In this document: in pieces, positions 34,152-45,481 of the stretch
How positions within the stretch are numbered: the stretch's first letter is position 1
Layout: the number at the start of each line of letters is the position of its first letter
Source: Leptodontidium sp. MPI-SDFR-AT-0119
Taxonomy: Eukaryota > Ascomycota > Leotiomycetes > Helotiales > Leptodontidiaceae
Length of the DNA stretch: 64,000 nucleotides
Assembly (NCBI GenBank): GCA_020726505.1
Contig: JAHLEZ010000017.1
Location: 1,426,001-1,490,000, forward strand
Direction: 5' to 3'
The notes under the pieces: generated by a model
What the model was told of the DNA's origin: nothing
The model's input: only the letters and a program-made list of their open reading frames with translations
Databases searched by the model: none
Made by a program: the position numbers and the translations under genes

Positions 34152-37100
34152 ATGGATGCCGATAAGCTAAATTCTTCGACCGGTGGTGGTCCACTCGTCG
34201 CAGCATCAGCATCAGCATCAACATCAGCATCTGCCGGAGATGCTGATGGCCCCCCAGTCCGCCCCCATTCAACACACCGAAGTGGACGAGGGGGGCACCA
34301 CCACGACAATACCATCATCGCCACTGCTACCACGACTACTCCCCCCAATCCTACCCCCAATCCTACCCCTAAACCCCCACAAGCCTGTTCACGCTGCCGT
34401 AAACAAAAGGTAGAGTAGTATCTCCCCCCTCGTCCATCCAATGACCGACTCTTGAAGGGCCCACACGCTAACCTGAGCCTCTTGGTTTGCTTTGCCTAGC
34501 TACGTTGCTCAAGAGATCTCCCAACCTGCAAGAGATGCAGAAACATCGCTGCCATTTGCGAATATCCGCTGCCTCCAGACAGGAAACTCCTGGCATCCAA
34601 GAGAGTGCAAAATGCCAAAGCTCGTGCTCAACGCGAGTCGGAAAGTTCTGCAAGCACCTATAGCCTCCAGGGCTGGCAAAAGGCTCCCGATGATGGCGAG
34701 GCTTCAGGCCTCCATCAACCCACACCCACCAATGTTATGGGTCGCCGCGAATCCGATGTTGGCCATCGACTCAAGAGAGAGCTCAGACCAGAGGATTACC
34801 GTGCATCTACACCTCCCATTAATGCTGTATTGAGGAGGACAACACTACCGTCACCCGAGGTTGCTTTGTTCCTGATAGACATTTTCTTCTCCCGCTTGTA
34901 CAATGCCAGTTTACTGTTTCATAAAGCGACGTTTCTGTCGGATTACCATGCCAATAAAGTCCCGGACTTCGTTGCCTTGAGCATCTTTGCTCTTGCTTCA
35001 ATGTATGTACCCTGAAGCTCGATCCCCTAGCTGAATTGTGCTGCTGCTAACTTGAACCGAACCCTAGCTTTCTGGGCGCCTCCCAAATTCACGCTCATCA
35101 AGGTGGCGATGAGGATGGCGTCGATCTCGGGATATCGATGATATCTACTTCAGACCCTTACAATCAGGGCTTTGAGTGGGCAACTGCAGCGAGCCAACGC
35201 GTTTTGCTCCAGGCCGATGTTCCCCGCCTTGAGACTATCCAAGCTTGTCAAAACTTGGCCTTATATTGGTTTTCCAGAGGTCAAACGGACAGAACTCACA
35301 TCCACACCCGTCTGTGGTCAATATTCGCTATGCCACTATTCCATTTTGCTGACTGCTCCCAGATACTGCTTACAGGACGGCTCGTCTCCTAAATCTACAT
35401 ATTCCACACAGTCAACACGGTGATTCAGATAGCTCTGATTTGTTAAACGAAATCAAGGCGAGGTGCTTTTGGTCATGTTGGGTGACTAGCTGCATCAGCC
35501 AAGACAATGCAGATTTCAAGACTACGCCATGGCAAGAAGCGGTCAGCCTACCATTGCCCTCTGATGAGGAATCCTTCTCTTCAGGCACACCAATCTCCTC
35601 AGAATGCTTTGATGATGATGGGCAAATCATGTCTCTCCACCCGTTCGCTTCCAAACCACCCCCATCAACCATGGGTGAACTGGTAAAGCTATTCAATTTA
35701 TGGTATGTAATATTTGCGGTCCTGCATGGCCATTTAAAGAGGATACTAGGTTGAACTCATGGTGTTCATTGCGTTCTGTTCAATTCACATGAGAGCAAGT
35801 CATCAACTGACAATTTGCAGGTGGGAAATTCAACATTTTGTCAAACACAAGGGATCCAATCCGGCAGACCCCTCCGGTAGAATCGCAACACTCTTCGAAC
35901 TCGACCGGCGACTTGGAATAGTCTTTGAGAATTTCCACCCCGACCTCCGATATCAGCAAGCTGACTCCCTCACGTCTGCAAAACTAGACCCTTATCGACT
36001 TTTCTCGATCCATTGTTTGTATCGACTTTGTGCTTGTGCTTTACACACATCTATTGTACCACTATTTTCTGAATCGCCGTCAACTCCTCTTGTATCAAAA
36101 AAGTTGGTCCGGATATCAGCCGAAGAATCGGTGAAGCATGCGTCACTGATGCTAGATATGGCATCCGTCCTTCTAACCACTCGCCCTGATATTTCACGAC
36201 TTCCCAGTATCATCGGCTATGCGATGTTCGTTGCTTGCACTGTGCACTTCAAGTCTCTTGTCGCACAGAGGAGGCTGCAAAAGTATGGCACAAGCCGTTT
36301 CAGAGGCGCGGTTTGTATTCTTGAACAGCTCAAGGAATACTGGGCCACAAACCAAGGTCTTGTACGTTGATGTTCGATTCCATCAATCTCTCGAATTACT
36401 AAACAACAAATCTAGTGGGATGCCCTGAAGAATCTCTACGCTTCAAAGGGGCTTGACATCGATACAATATCAAAAAGTGACAGCCGTTTCAACACAAGCT
36501 CTCATGAGCGCGATACTGACCTCGAAAAAATTGTCTCTCATGAGGGGACTCCTCAAGAGAGCGGAGGCACAGACATATACACGTATGTCGCACCAGAAGA
36601 AGCGAAGGTATCTTCGACGCGACGTTCATCAGACACCAGCTCAAATCCAAGGAGATCATCCGTGCAGAATACGCCATCGCCCCCCGGCATGGGCGTGGCA
36701 AAGGCTGTGGAGAGAGTTAACTCAGTACAGCGAACTACAAATGATCCGGCGCTATGTAAAGTCAACCCTGACTCTAGGACCTTTGCTTTACCACATCAAC
36801 AGCGTGGTCATAATCCTAGTCCGCAGTCACAGTCTCTATTCACACAAGGCACTCCAGCATACCCTTCATCCTTTTCAAGCAGCCCCCAAAACACCCGACA
36901 GAGCTTTAGTACAATGCCTACCGGCTTTGTACCGATGGGAGCTGTAGCGGAGGAATATCAGGTGCAGGGAAACTTTGCAGGTATAGGCCATGTCCCACTG
37001 GGGGCAAGGCTGGGAGCGGGGCAGAACTCGGATGGCCTTGGGAATACGGAGGACTATCTTGCCACTAGCATGGACATCGATGGAGTTGACTTTTGGTGGG

Positions 37101-37201
37101 ATAGGTCTTTCGGGGCGGCGTTTGAGGCAGATCCTAGCCAGGTGAACCCGCTCCCGGATGGGGGTGCGGCATATAATTATCAGACCTATGCATTCAGCTA
37201 G
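34152..37201 (+). CDS. Zn2Cys6 fungal transcription factor
   Basis: Exons 34152-34409, 34500-35002, 35068-35316, 35376-35702, 35821-36361 and 36416-37201, 887 aa. The binuclear zinc cluster is Cys79, Cys82, Cys89, Cys96, Cys99 and Cys106 (C-x2-C-x6-C-x6-C-x2-C-x6-C), split by the first intron after Lys86. Residues 16-30 are Ala/Ser-rich, 60-77 are Thr/Pro-rich. The middle domain (VALFLIDIFFSRLYNASLLF, TARLLNLHIPHSQHGD, ARCFWSCWVTSCI) matches the fungal-specific regulatory domain. The C-terminal 260 residues are Gln/Pro-rich and probably activating. It is divergent from the MFS transporter, a common layout for pathway regulators. Its last part, with the downstream 600 bp, is duplicated elsewhere in the window. 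Confidence 0.9.
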
Positions 37202-37790
37202 ATATCTTGGTAAATATCGATTCAATGCTCTATCAGGAGGATGGACATGCATGCCTTCGTTGTTATATTTCATTTGACTCTCGGATAATTAAAGAAGCAA
37301 CGAGTTACTAGGTAAGAGCTTGGTAGTCAAACAATAGTTCAGTAGAGCATTGGACGCTAGAGACAGACTATATAGAAGCTAACTCGACCTTGTGCTCGGA
37401 ACTCCTGTTTTCACCTGACCCCAACTTTCCTAATTTCCCCACTTAACCCCTTCCCCTTCTTTGGCGATTTCCCTGAGGTGATATGAGATATTAAGGCCTA
37501 CCAACTCTGACAATCGAAGACAACCAGCTCACATAATGCTCCTTCTTCGTAGCACCACTACCCCATTCCAGAACTCGTAGCAAAGCATAATGATCGACCG
37601 CTAGTACTTCACCAACGGGTCATATGAGTCAAACGAGTGTCTCAGAATATCGACTTTGTCAAATGCTACTTGCTGGCATGCCAGCATCACTACGTCGTCA
37701 GGCGCTCCTCCAGCACATCTGAACATACAATACATGCCCAAAGTCGATTTTGGGGTAACACCAACTAAGCCCTAAGGCGAACTTTCGGGG
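36783..37790 (+). repeat. Source copy of a duplicated segment
   Basis: Covers the last 420 bp of the regulator CDS, its 3' flank and part of the protease relic. The other copy (46769-47059 plus 56287-56987) aligns along its length, differing nearly always by C-to-T or G-to-A in the other copy. This copy keeps its open frame. Confidence 0.9.
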
Positions 37791-37809
37791 TCAACTATAC
37801 CAATAGTAC
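37470..37809 (-). pseudogene. Subtilisin-like serine protease relic, part 2
   Basis: Reading leftward from 37809 gives GTIGIVDPESSP, a stop, then GLVGVTPKSTLGMYCMFRCA and GGAPDDVVMLACQQVAFDKV. The pattern GVAPxATLGMYRVFGC..GAPDDVVMLA is typical of secreted S8 subtilases, of the larger kind related to Vpr-type proteases. The in-frame TAG sits at a place where CAG or TGG would give it by RIP-like change. It continues the exon at 41917. In the undisturbed gene these two parts were joined by a 49-nt intron now split by the hAT element. Later frame is lost near 37480. Confidence 0.7.
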
Positions 37810-37832
37810 CTTTGAATATTAGCAATGTTGGA

Positions 37833-37850
37833 CAGTGTTCCCAATAGTAT
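37833..37850 (+). repeat. Left terminal inverted repeat of the hAT element
   Basis: CAGTGTTCCCAATAGTAT, the exact inverse of 41865-41882. Confidence 0.9.
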
Positions 37851-39199
37851 CTGCAGTATCGACTACACCCCCCACTTCAGTGATATGGGACCATTCTGAG
37901 AAATACGGAGTGATATGGGACCGTTCTTAGAAATACGTAGTAATATTAGCCTGAAGATTCTGATATTCTAATATATTAGTAATATACTAATATACTAGCT
38001 TAAGGCTAGCGGGGTAGTTGGCGGAGTAGTTAGAGGGGTAAAATGAGGCTAAAGCCCTATAAATATAGGGGGCTAGGAGGTGGTTAAGAGCTTACTTAAC
38101 ACTTTCTCACCCTTAATAAAGATCTCCTTATTATCTAACTAAATTTATTAGAGGTTACGAGGCTATTAAACCTTCAAAAGAGGCCAAAGTCGTAGAATTG
38201 ACTATTTAGATATAGCCTAACAATTCCCTTAGATTCCCTTATATACCTAGCCTTGCCGTATATATCCTAGGCATTAGATATACCTTGTTTTTAGTAGTAT
38301 TCCGTATAATATTAAATGCTTAGGCACATATTAAGAAGATGTAGAAATAAGGATATACGTTTATCTTATGCTTTTTGACATCTACTTACTCCTAAATATG
38401 TAATTCGGACATTATATTGCCTGTTTTTAGTTAAGAAAATGAAGGTTTTGTAAGCCTAACGCATCCTTAGATCGTTCTAGCTATAAAGATATACATTAGC
38501 TTTATCTTTCGGCCCTATCCAGCTCCTTGTTAGTATATCCTAGGCATTAGAACTATTAATATTTAGGCGGGATAATAGGCTGATTTTAATGCCTAGATTA
38601 TTTAGAGGAAGTGAGGATATTCGCAGATTCGTAATCTTGATTATATAAATGTTTAGGAGGTAAGTTTAAGAGCCTTAAATGTAGAAATTGATTAGTTTCT
38701 CGCCTAAAAAGTAGGACATTCTAATGCCTAGATGCCGAGGATACTAAAGGGGGCATACTTACTTGAATGACTATATAAACCGTTTATATCTCTCTTACTA
38801 TATTACTACTAATATTAGTTATATCTCTAAGCACTTTACTATCGCCTCTTTTATTATTACCTCCTAAACTACCTCGCTGTCGTTATATCATTATCTTAAA
38901 GCTCTAATTCGTTTATTCTCTTTAATATTCCCTTTAAATCTTCGTTAAAGTTTATTCTTAACACTAAATTAAAGTGGGAAGAACTTATTCTAGAGATTAT
39001 TAAGATGTTAAAGGAAGTCGTTAATTTAATAGAAAACGACAAAGGTTAGTATATCCTTAGAGCTTAGTTCGGCCAAAAAATTAAGCTCCTAACTCCCGAC
39101 GTCTCTTAACTAGAGGACTCCTTCTCCTAAGACCCTATTATTACTGTTATTAATATTAAGAGTAATACCTAGCAAGATGTTATACTTACGGACTGTTTA

Positions 39200-41400
39200 A
39201 AGTGTCACTCTTAGTCCAAACTTGAAGTCAAACTTAAGCGCCATCGTACTTCTTTTATATAGAACTATATGCCGAACAAAGACCCTTAACATATTTACTT
39301 TAACGAAAACAACGACGTAGAATGGCGCTGTTACTATTATAGCCGTTAATATCGCGAGTCTAAAGGCACTAGAATTATTAGCTATTACCTTAAGAACGCT
39401 CACTTTATTAATAAAGAGTCTCCTCGTTAAGAGAGAAAGAAGCGCGTCCGCGGAGTTATTGAGAAGGCTATAGACTTAGTCGCTACTACCGGAGGGTATA
39501 AAAAACGTCGAATAGAGACGCTAGAACCTGTCGTAGATAAGTATAAAATCGATCTCTACGTTCTTGAGCTCTTAGTAGTCTATTAGTTTACGGTAGATTC
39601 TCTCTTACTCTTTACTATTAAGAGCGATGAATTCTGAGCTATAATAGCGTATATTAATAAGGACATTAGAGGCTAACTACTTACCTCTAGCGATATAGTA
39701 AGAGAATAAATTATTCGCGCCTTTAAAGGTAAAAAGGGAAAGAAATAGACCGCTCTATTAAAAGCTCGAAGCCTTATTTATATTAGTTACGACCTTATTA
39801 TTTCTACTAACGGACTCGCTATTATATATTAAATTATTTACTTTATTAACAAGTACAGCGATTTAACGACAGAACCTCTCGCTATAAGAGAGATTTAAGG
39901 TAACTACGACTAAGAGAACCTTACGAAGGCGACTATAGAGGTTATATTAGAGTGGTAGATTAGTGAGAGGCTTAGTTATTTTATTATAAACAATGTTAGC
40001 GTTAATGACGCGATATTAAGGAGGCTTTTAGTCTGTAAGTTAAGGCTCTTTCCTTGTGCTCTAATTAGTAGTAGAATTATACCGCCTACTTATTACAGTT
40101 AGTTCCCGCTTTTGACTTAGCTGACTTCTATTACCTTAGTTCTTTTTAATAAACTTTCCATCGACTACGACGTCGAAGAACACAGATTACGCTATTAGGG
40201 CTATATTCTTAACTTCACCGGCGATGCCTTCCTCTTTAAGACTTAAGGTGAAGCCCTCGTAAAATATAATAACGATTTCTCGTTAATAAAGGCTCTTACG
40301 GAGTTAGAATTCTCGATGTGGCGAAAGAAAGGGGCTATTAGTAAAGCACACAACCACGTAATTAAATTTAGTCGTAATACCCTTAAAAACGACTATTAGA
40401 CGAAAGTAAGTGGGAAGAAGCTTCCTAGAGATAATAATACAAGGTGGACGTCTATATATAAGCTAGTGAGTGTCCTAAATAACGAAATCGTCTAAAAAGC
40501 GTTGCTTAAGCTATATAAATTACATCCGGATATTATTAGTAAAGATGACTAATTAACTGCGGAGGATTTCGTAGAGCTCTATAAGATTAGATTCTTTCTT
40601 TAAATTATATATAATACGATCTTATTTATAGAGGGCTATAGCGTAACTTTAAATCGCGTTCTCTTAGCTATAGAGTTTGTGTTAAATCACTTTAAGAGCG
40701 GCAAAGAGACTTATTAAAACGACCGATTCCTGTCACCTTATATTAACTTTAGCTAGTCTAAACTCAACGACTATTACGCCTTAATAGATAAATCTTCAGC
40801 TTACGTTACGGCGGTAGTTCTCGACCTTACAAAGAAGTAGTAATACTTTGAAGAGTAGTGGAAGGTTACACACCTTAATTAGTTAAAGATTTAAAAGGTT
40901 AAGGTAGAGAGATTTTGGGATATTGATTATAAGGTGATCTTTACGTCTTATTACTTCTTTATACTAAAATTATATGTTGACCTATAGAAATTAGTAAATA
41001 AGACTGAATACCTCACCCCTTATCTCCCTCCTAACTCCCTGCCGAAAAGCTTATAAAGAACACTTATATTACTTACTTCTAGCGTAAATAGGCCTTTAGG
41101 CTTATTTCTAACGAATATAAGCTTTACTTTTTTACTTTACTTATCTCGCTACTTTAGTACTATAACCCTCGTAAATAGTGGTTAGAAGCTTTATAATAAA
41201 GCACTTACCCTAATCTCTCTCGAATAGTTCTCGACATGCTTTCGATTCTAGTTATGTCATCTAAATACGAACGCCTCTTCTCTGCCACCAAAATTACTAT
41301 AATAGACCGACGAAATCGCATAGGGATCGAGCTAATAGAAGCTCTAGAATACTTAAAATACTAGCTTTACCTTAAGTCTTAGCTTTTAGAAATAATCTAC
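39200..41400 (+). pseudogene. hAT transposase remnant
   Basis: A BED zinc finger remains near 39320-39420 (WRCYYYSR then YRESKGTRIISYYLKNAH, with CxxC read as CYYY). About 2 kb on, VMSSKYERLFSATKITIIDR and NRIGIELIEALEYLKY match the hAT C-terminal dimerisation region, where SSECERLFSATK and a final W are usual. C-to-Y and W-to-stop changes fit G-to-A mutation. No open frame over 70 codons survives, so it is dead. Confidence 0.85.
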
Positions 41401-41864
41401 GTCAATATAAGTAATACAGGCGATTTAAGGGAGATATTAGCTAGAGCTCTCTTAACTACGAATTATATAGTATTCCCTTTATATAGAGGGAGGTTAAGAT
41501 AAGTTAAGTATACTAAATGTTTTACTTTAGCTATATTTTGCGGTATTTTTATTGATTTTAGAGTACTTAGATATTTCATTTCTTTCTTACTTTGTTACGT
41601 AACGCGCTAATATCGTTGTTTTTATATATACTTTAATTACTATTGTTTTTAGCTCTTAGTTATTCGTCGATTTGGAGTGTTACTTTAGCGTTGTTATGGC
41701 AGTTAGTAATCTATTTTAGGCTTAGTATTATATTTTTCTAGTATCTCAGTATATCCTCGTACTATATAGTATTATTATTCCCCTTACTAATACGTACAGT
41801 CTCAGAAATACGGTACGTGGTACGTGTGAGACTGCCTGAATACAGAGCTAGTAATACAGAAAGT

Positions 41865-41882
41865 ATACTATTGGGAACACTG
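41865..41882 (-). repeat. Right terminal inverted repeat of the hAT element
   Basis: ATACTATTGGGAACACTG on the plus strand, the inverse of the left terminus. Confidence 0.9.
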
Positions 41883-41916
41883 ATGTTAGATTATTGTAAC
41901 CCAAGATTTGACATAC

Positions 41917-42065
41917 CATCCACGTGAGTTCCGTGACCTCCACCAGTACAACCTGCATTTGGATCTGGGTCTTCAACAGGAATGCCTCTCTGATCCAATG
42001 TATTGTGGGAGGGATAAAGCCCAATAAACCACACAACAAGAGAGGTAGCATGTAGTAAGGTACGG
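41917..42065 (-). pseudogene. Subtilisin-like serine protease relic, part 1 with the active-site His
   Basis: Reading left from about 42065 gives NTLDQRGIPVEDPDPNAGCT then GGGHGTHVDG, the S8 active-site His motif (HGTHVxG). A GTATGT donor follows at 41916. Removing the hAT and one target copy leaves a 49-nt intron ending TTGCTAATATTCAAAG, joining to GTIGIVDPE at 37809 in phase. Upstream N-terminal exons are not found. Confidence 0.7.
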
Positions 42066-44035
42066 GAGAGATTCTAGGTGTAAGAAATCGCGGATCGATC
42101 AAATCTAGATATAATATATATTTAAGGAGCATGAAAAGTCGAAGGAGGGGAGGAGAAAAAAGTGTATTAAATAATATCTATGAAAAGTTCTTCGTTGTTG
42201 AGTTGTTTTCAAGTGTTGAGCTCTTTTATGTAGAAAGAGCCTATCCGGCCAGGTGACAAAGGACCTACCGAGAGCCTTCCCCACCACACTACGAATTAAG
42301 AAAGGTAAATATAAGGATTAGAGAGTTAGAAGAAAGATTAGAGTAGTTAAGGTTAAAGAAGAAGAGAAAAGTCTAGACTAGTCTAAATTCCAAGTTTGTA
42401 ATAAATGTTATTTAGGAGGCTCAAATCGCTACTAGGGATCATTAAATTATACCTATAGAATTAGAATTAAAAGGATATTTAGATTTTATAATATCTTATA
42501 TAAAAGTTAACGTAATATAGAGTTATTAAGTGTTAAATACAAAGTATTGAAATTAAGCGAGGTAGGCGAATGTAGGGGTGAGCGAAATAGGGGGGTGAGA
42601 TGTTACTTTAAAAAGACAATAATTATATAAGAAAACGGCCTCATATATTAATAGTAAGTATATAAAGATAATAAGAGTTTTTTTTAAAAAATCTATAACT
42701 AATTAAAAAAAAAAAAGATATAAAGTATAAAGCTTTATATATAAAGGGAAAACTCTATTAGCTCGTCTAATCTCGATTATACTCGCTAAGTCGGTATACT
42801 GGAAATGAGGCTCTGAGCACTCCTAATCGTTACACTCGTGAGAATTTATAACGCTGCTCTTATAATAGCGTCTTAAAGCCGGATTATCTTATCGCTAAAA
42901 CTAAAGACAATTTACTTATTATTAAGCGAAAAAGCAATTAAATAAATATAACCCGAGTAGCTCGTAAGTATTTATAACGCCGCTCTTATAACGGCGTCCC
43001 AGAGCCGAACCGTCTTATTAGTAAAGCAAAGACGACTTGCTTGCTGTTAAGCGAGAAGCTAACTAATATCACCAAATCCGGGTGGCCCGGAGCGTTTGTA
43101 GCGTCGCGTTCTAATTTGCTTGCACTTTCGATTTATTTTGGATCTAGGGTGGTATATACTGCTTAAACTCTCTCCGAACAATGCTCTTCTCTGGCGCAAA
43201 GATAAAGGCTGAACAGTAAAGCCGTAGGGATACCTGCTCAATTATGGTCCGGTTAAATAGGGCGAATCGCTTTATATCATAAACAAACGCGTGTAAACTA
43301 GGATTTTTATCGGCCTTCAGTATAAATTAGCCAAGGTTCATTATGTACTGCAAAGAAGGCTTACTAGAATAAGTTCCTCTAAGGAAATTATTGCACGTAT
43401 TCCCCCTGAAGTCTTCCCCATCCAGCCAGGGGCCTCAAGCCAGTGAAGGAAATGTACCTGGAGGAACTGATGGACCTGGCCGTTGTCAGCGAGAGAAGCA
43501 GAGGCACCAGGACACGCACACAGAGATCAGTAGCGAAACCTACTATTGCATAGACACAAATGACACCTCAGATACAAGCGATGAGGACCCATGACCTGCA
43601 ATGTGACGAAGCTACGCTCAGCGCCTACCGTAACTATACCTCCACGTCCGACGGTCTCGTCCCCTTGGGTCGCCCTCAACCACTAAGCTCGAGATTGACA
43701 GCAAGCATACGACACTTTGGTCTTAGCGTTCAGCTTATGTCTCGTTCGTGCCATCATAATTAGGCCGTAATTAGTCTGAGATTAAGTATTTCATGACATG
43801 ATATGTGTAAACAGGATATTATATAGTGGTAAAATCGTAACACCATTCACAGACAAGCCCTATGGAAGACTATTTGACATATTTTTTTCAGTTTCGAACC
43901 CTTTTCTCCAAGACTTGCATTTCGATGGCACTTCGGAAATCTCAAGACACACTCACACAACCCAAGAAAGTTTCATCTTGACAGACTGAAAGGATCGACG
44001 AGTCTTTTATCGAAGTGCTAACAGCCTAATGGGTT
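42066..44035. other. Decayed repeats and unassigned DNA, 2 kb
   Basis: AT-rich to about 43270, with TAG-filled frames and an internal duplication (separate entry). It becomes normal in composition near the GH30 gene. A 67-codon open frame at 43391-43594 is unrecognised. Confidence 0.5.
42841..43071 (+). repeat. Diverged tandem duplication, 126-bp period
   Basis: The segment starting TTTATAACGCTGCTCTTATAA near 42845 recurs 126 bp on as TTTATAACGCCGCTCTTATAA, including AAGCGA(A/G)AA(A/G) ends. Most differences are transitions, as in RIP. Confidence 0.75.
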
Positions 44036-45481
44036 TCACAATGACACCCCAGTAACCTCGAAAGTCTGTACGTTGTTCGTAGAGAAATATGACCAGAACT
44101 TGGATCCACTAATAGTGGTATCTGACGAATGTTGAACATAACGATCACCGCCACTGATCTGGGTACTCCAACGAACCACCGCAGTGCCGTCAGCAGGTCG
44201 CTTGGAAAAGCTGGACAAATCGAAATTGATATACTGGGCCGTGTTGTAGTTGACAGCGACAATGACCAGTTTATTGCTGCTGGAATCATAAGCAGCGACA
44301 ACGTTGGAGCTACCGCCATCGAGAATGCGCATGCCAGGGCGGATGTGTCGCGTAAACTGGGCCAGCACCCAGTACTTTTGGTTTACTGTGTTGAGCTGAC
44401 CGGAATCGTTGTCCCCATCCACGAGACCCCAGCCATCACCATCGACTGCCTGCCAGTAGACCCAGGCTGTGGGGAGCAGCCACCGGAAATCGAGAAGGAG
44501 GTTGGAGGCGAGATCCAGGCCTGAGGCAGTTCCATCTCCGTATTCGCTGTTCCAGAGTGCCTTGTTCGCCCCAGATACGAGGCTATATAGCCCATTCCGG
44601 TTTCCTGCTCCGTACTGGTATCCATGGACGTTAACGCGTGCAATTTTGCTGATCGCCGTGCTCCCGATAGTTTGCAGATTTGTAACAGCCTGGTCGTAGT
44701 AAGACTCGTCTGACGCAGCAATTACGGACTCAAGCCCGAAACTGTCCAGATGGCTGCGGAGGTAGTTGATGACCGTTGCCTGGGTAGACACATCGATATG
44801 ACAACCTTCCTGCGTACCATTGGCCTTCCACCAACTAGCCGAAGGCTCATTAAAGGGTTCGACTGACTCAAATTGCACACCCCAGTTGTCATTGAAATAC
44901 TTGGCGACAGTAGCCATATAGATTGCGTGCTGCTCGAGGTTCCAGGACGCGATGTTCTCACTCCCATCGCTGGCACCAGACGGGTTGTGGTTCTTACACA
45001 TCCACCACATGGGTGAGTTGGAGAACAGCTCGACTCTAGTGACTCCCCTGTCCATTGCATTGGTCAAGGCCTGGCGCTGAGTCCTGTCGGCTGCCCAGTT
45101 CCAGCTCGACGATGTCGGGTCTGCACTACCCCAATCTTGCCAGTAACCTTCGACTTGCCTAGATTTTATTATGTTTGAAGACTGCACCATGCTCTCGCCA
45201 CTGTAAGTATTCCAGCTAGATGCGCCGGCATTATAGCGGGCGATGTTGAAGCCGAGGCCGGGGAGGCTTACCCCCAGGAACGTCTGCGTCGTTAAGGTGA
45301 AGAATATGTCGGCCAGATCTGTACGATCGCCAAACTCCCGTGCCCACCATGCGAGCGAAGTGCCCCATCCGTCCCAAGTTCCACGGTTCGACTTCGCATT
45401 GATTGTTGTGGTATAATCGGCCCCTACATAAGGACTATGGAGTAAGATCGCGGACAATCCCAGAAATGCACGAAAGCGCAT
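44036..45481 (-). CDS. GH30 endo-beta-1,6-galactanase-like secreted enzyme
   Basis: Single exon, 481 aa from the ATG at 45481 (a 490-aa start at 45508 would put nine residues before the signal peptide). Signal peptide MRFRAFLGLSAILLHSPYVG. The (beta/alpha)8 barrel shows GTWDGWGTSLAWWA near 34-47, Glu212 in VEPFNEPSASWW as acid/base and Glu313 in ALWNSEYGDG as nucleophile. The C-terminal beta-sandwich (GMRILDGGSSNVVAAYD to the end) is intact. The pattern is that of Trichoderma-type endo-beta-1,6-galactanases (EC 3.2.1.164), which trim arabinogalactan side chains in plant wall material. The gene is undamaged and GC-normal though transposon debris lies on both sides. Confidence 0.85.
   Translation of the reverse strand: MRFRAFLGLSAILLHSPYVGADYTTTINAKSNRGTWDGWGTSLAWWAREFGDRTDLADIFFTLTTQTFLGVSLPGLGFNIARYNAGASSWNTYSGESMVQSSNIIKSRQVEGYWQDWGSADPTSSSWNWAADRTQRQALTNAMDRGVTRVELFSNSPMWWMCKNHNPSGASDGSENIASWNLEQHAIYMATVAKYFNDNWGVQFESVEPFNEPSASWWKANGTQEGCHIDVSTQATVINYLRSHLDSFGLESVIAASDESYYDQAVTNLQTIGSTAISKIARVNVHGYQYGAGNRNGLYSLVSGANKALWNSEYGDGTASGLDLASNLLLDFRWLLPTAWVYWQAVDGDGWGLVDGDNDSGQLNTVNQKYWVLAQFTRHIRPGMRILDGGSSNVVAAYDSSSNKLVIVAVNYNTAQYINFDLSSFSKRPADGTAVVRWSTQISGGDRYVQHSSDTTISGSKFWSYFSTNNVQTFEVTGVSL

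Larger units (their letters stand above)
37833..41882. mobile_element. Decayed hAT DNA transposon with terminal repeats and target duplication
   Basis: An 18-bp terminal inverted repeat, CAGTGTTCCCAATAGTAT, is at 37833-37850 and, inverted, at 41865-41882. The 8-bp flanks ATGTTGGA (37825-37832) and ATGTTAGA (41883-41890) are a target duplication with one G/A difference, the size expected for hAT. The transposase region (entry 39200-41400) is full of TAG/TAA. Length 4,050 bp. Composition is AT-rich. Confidence 0.9.
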
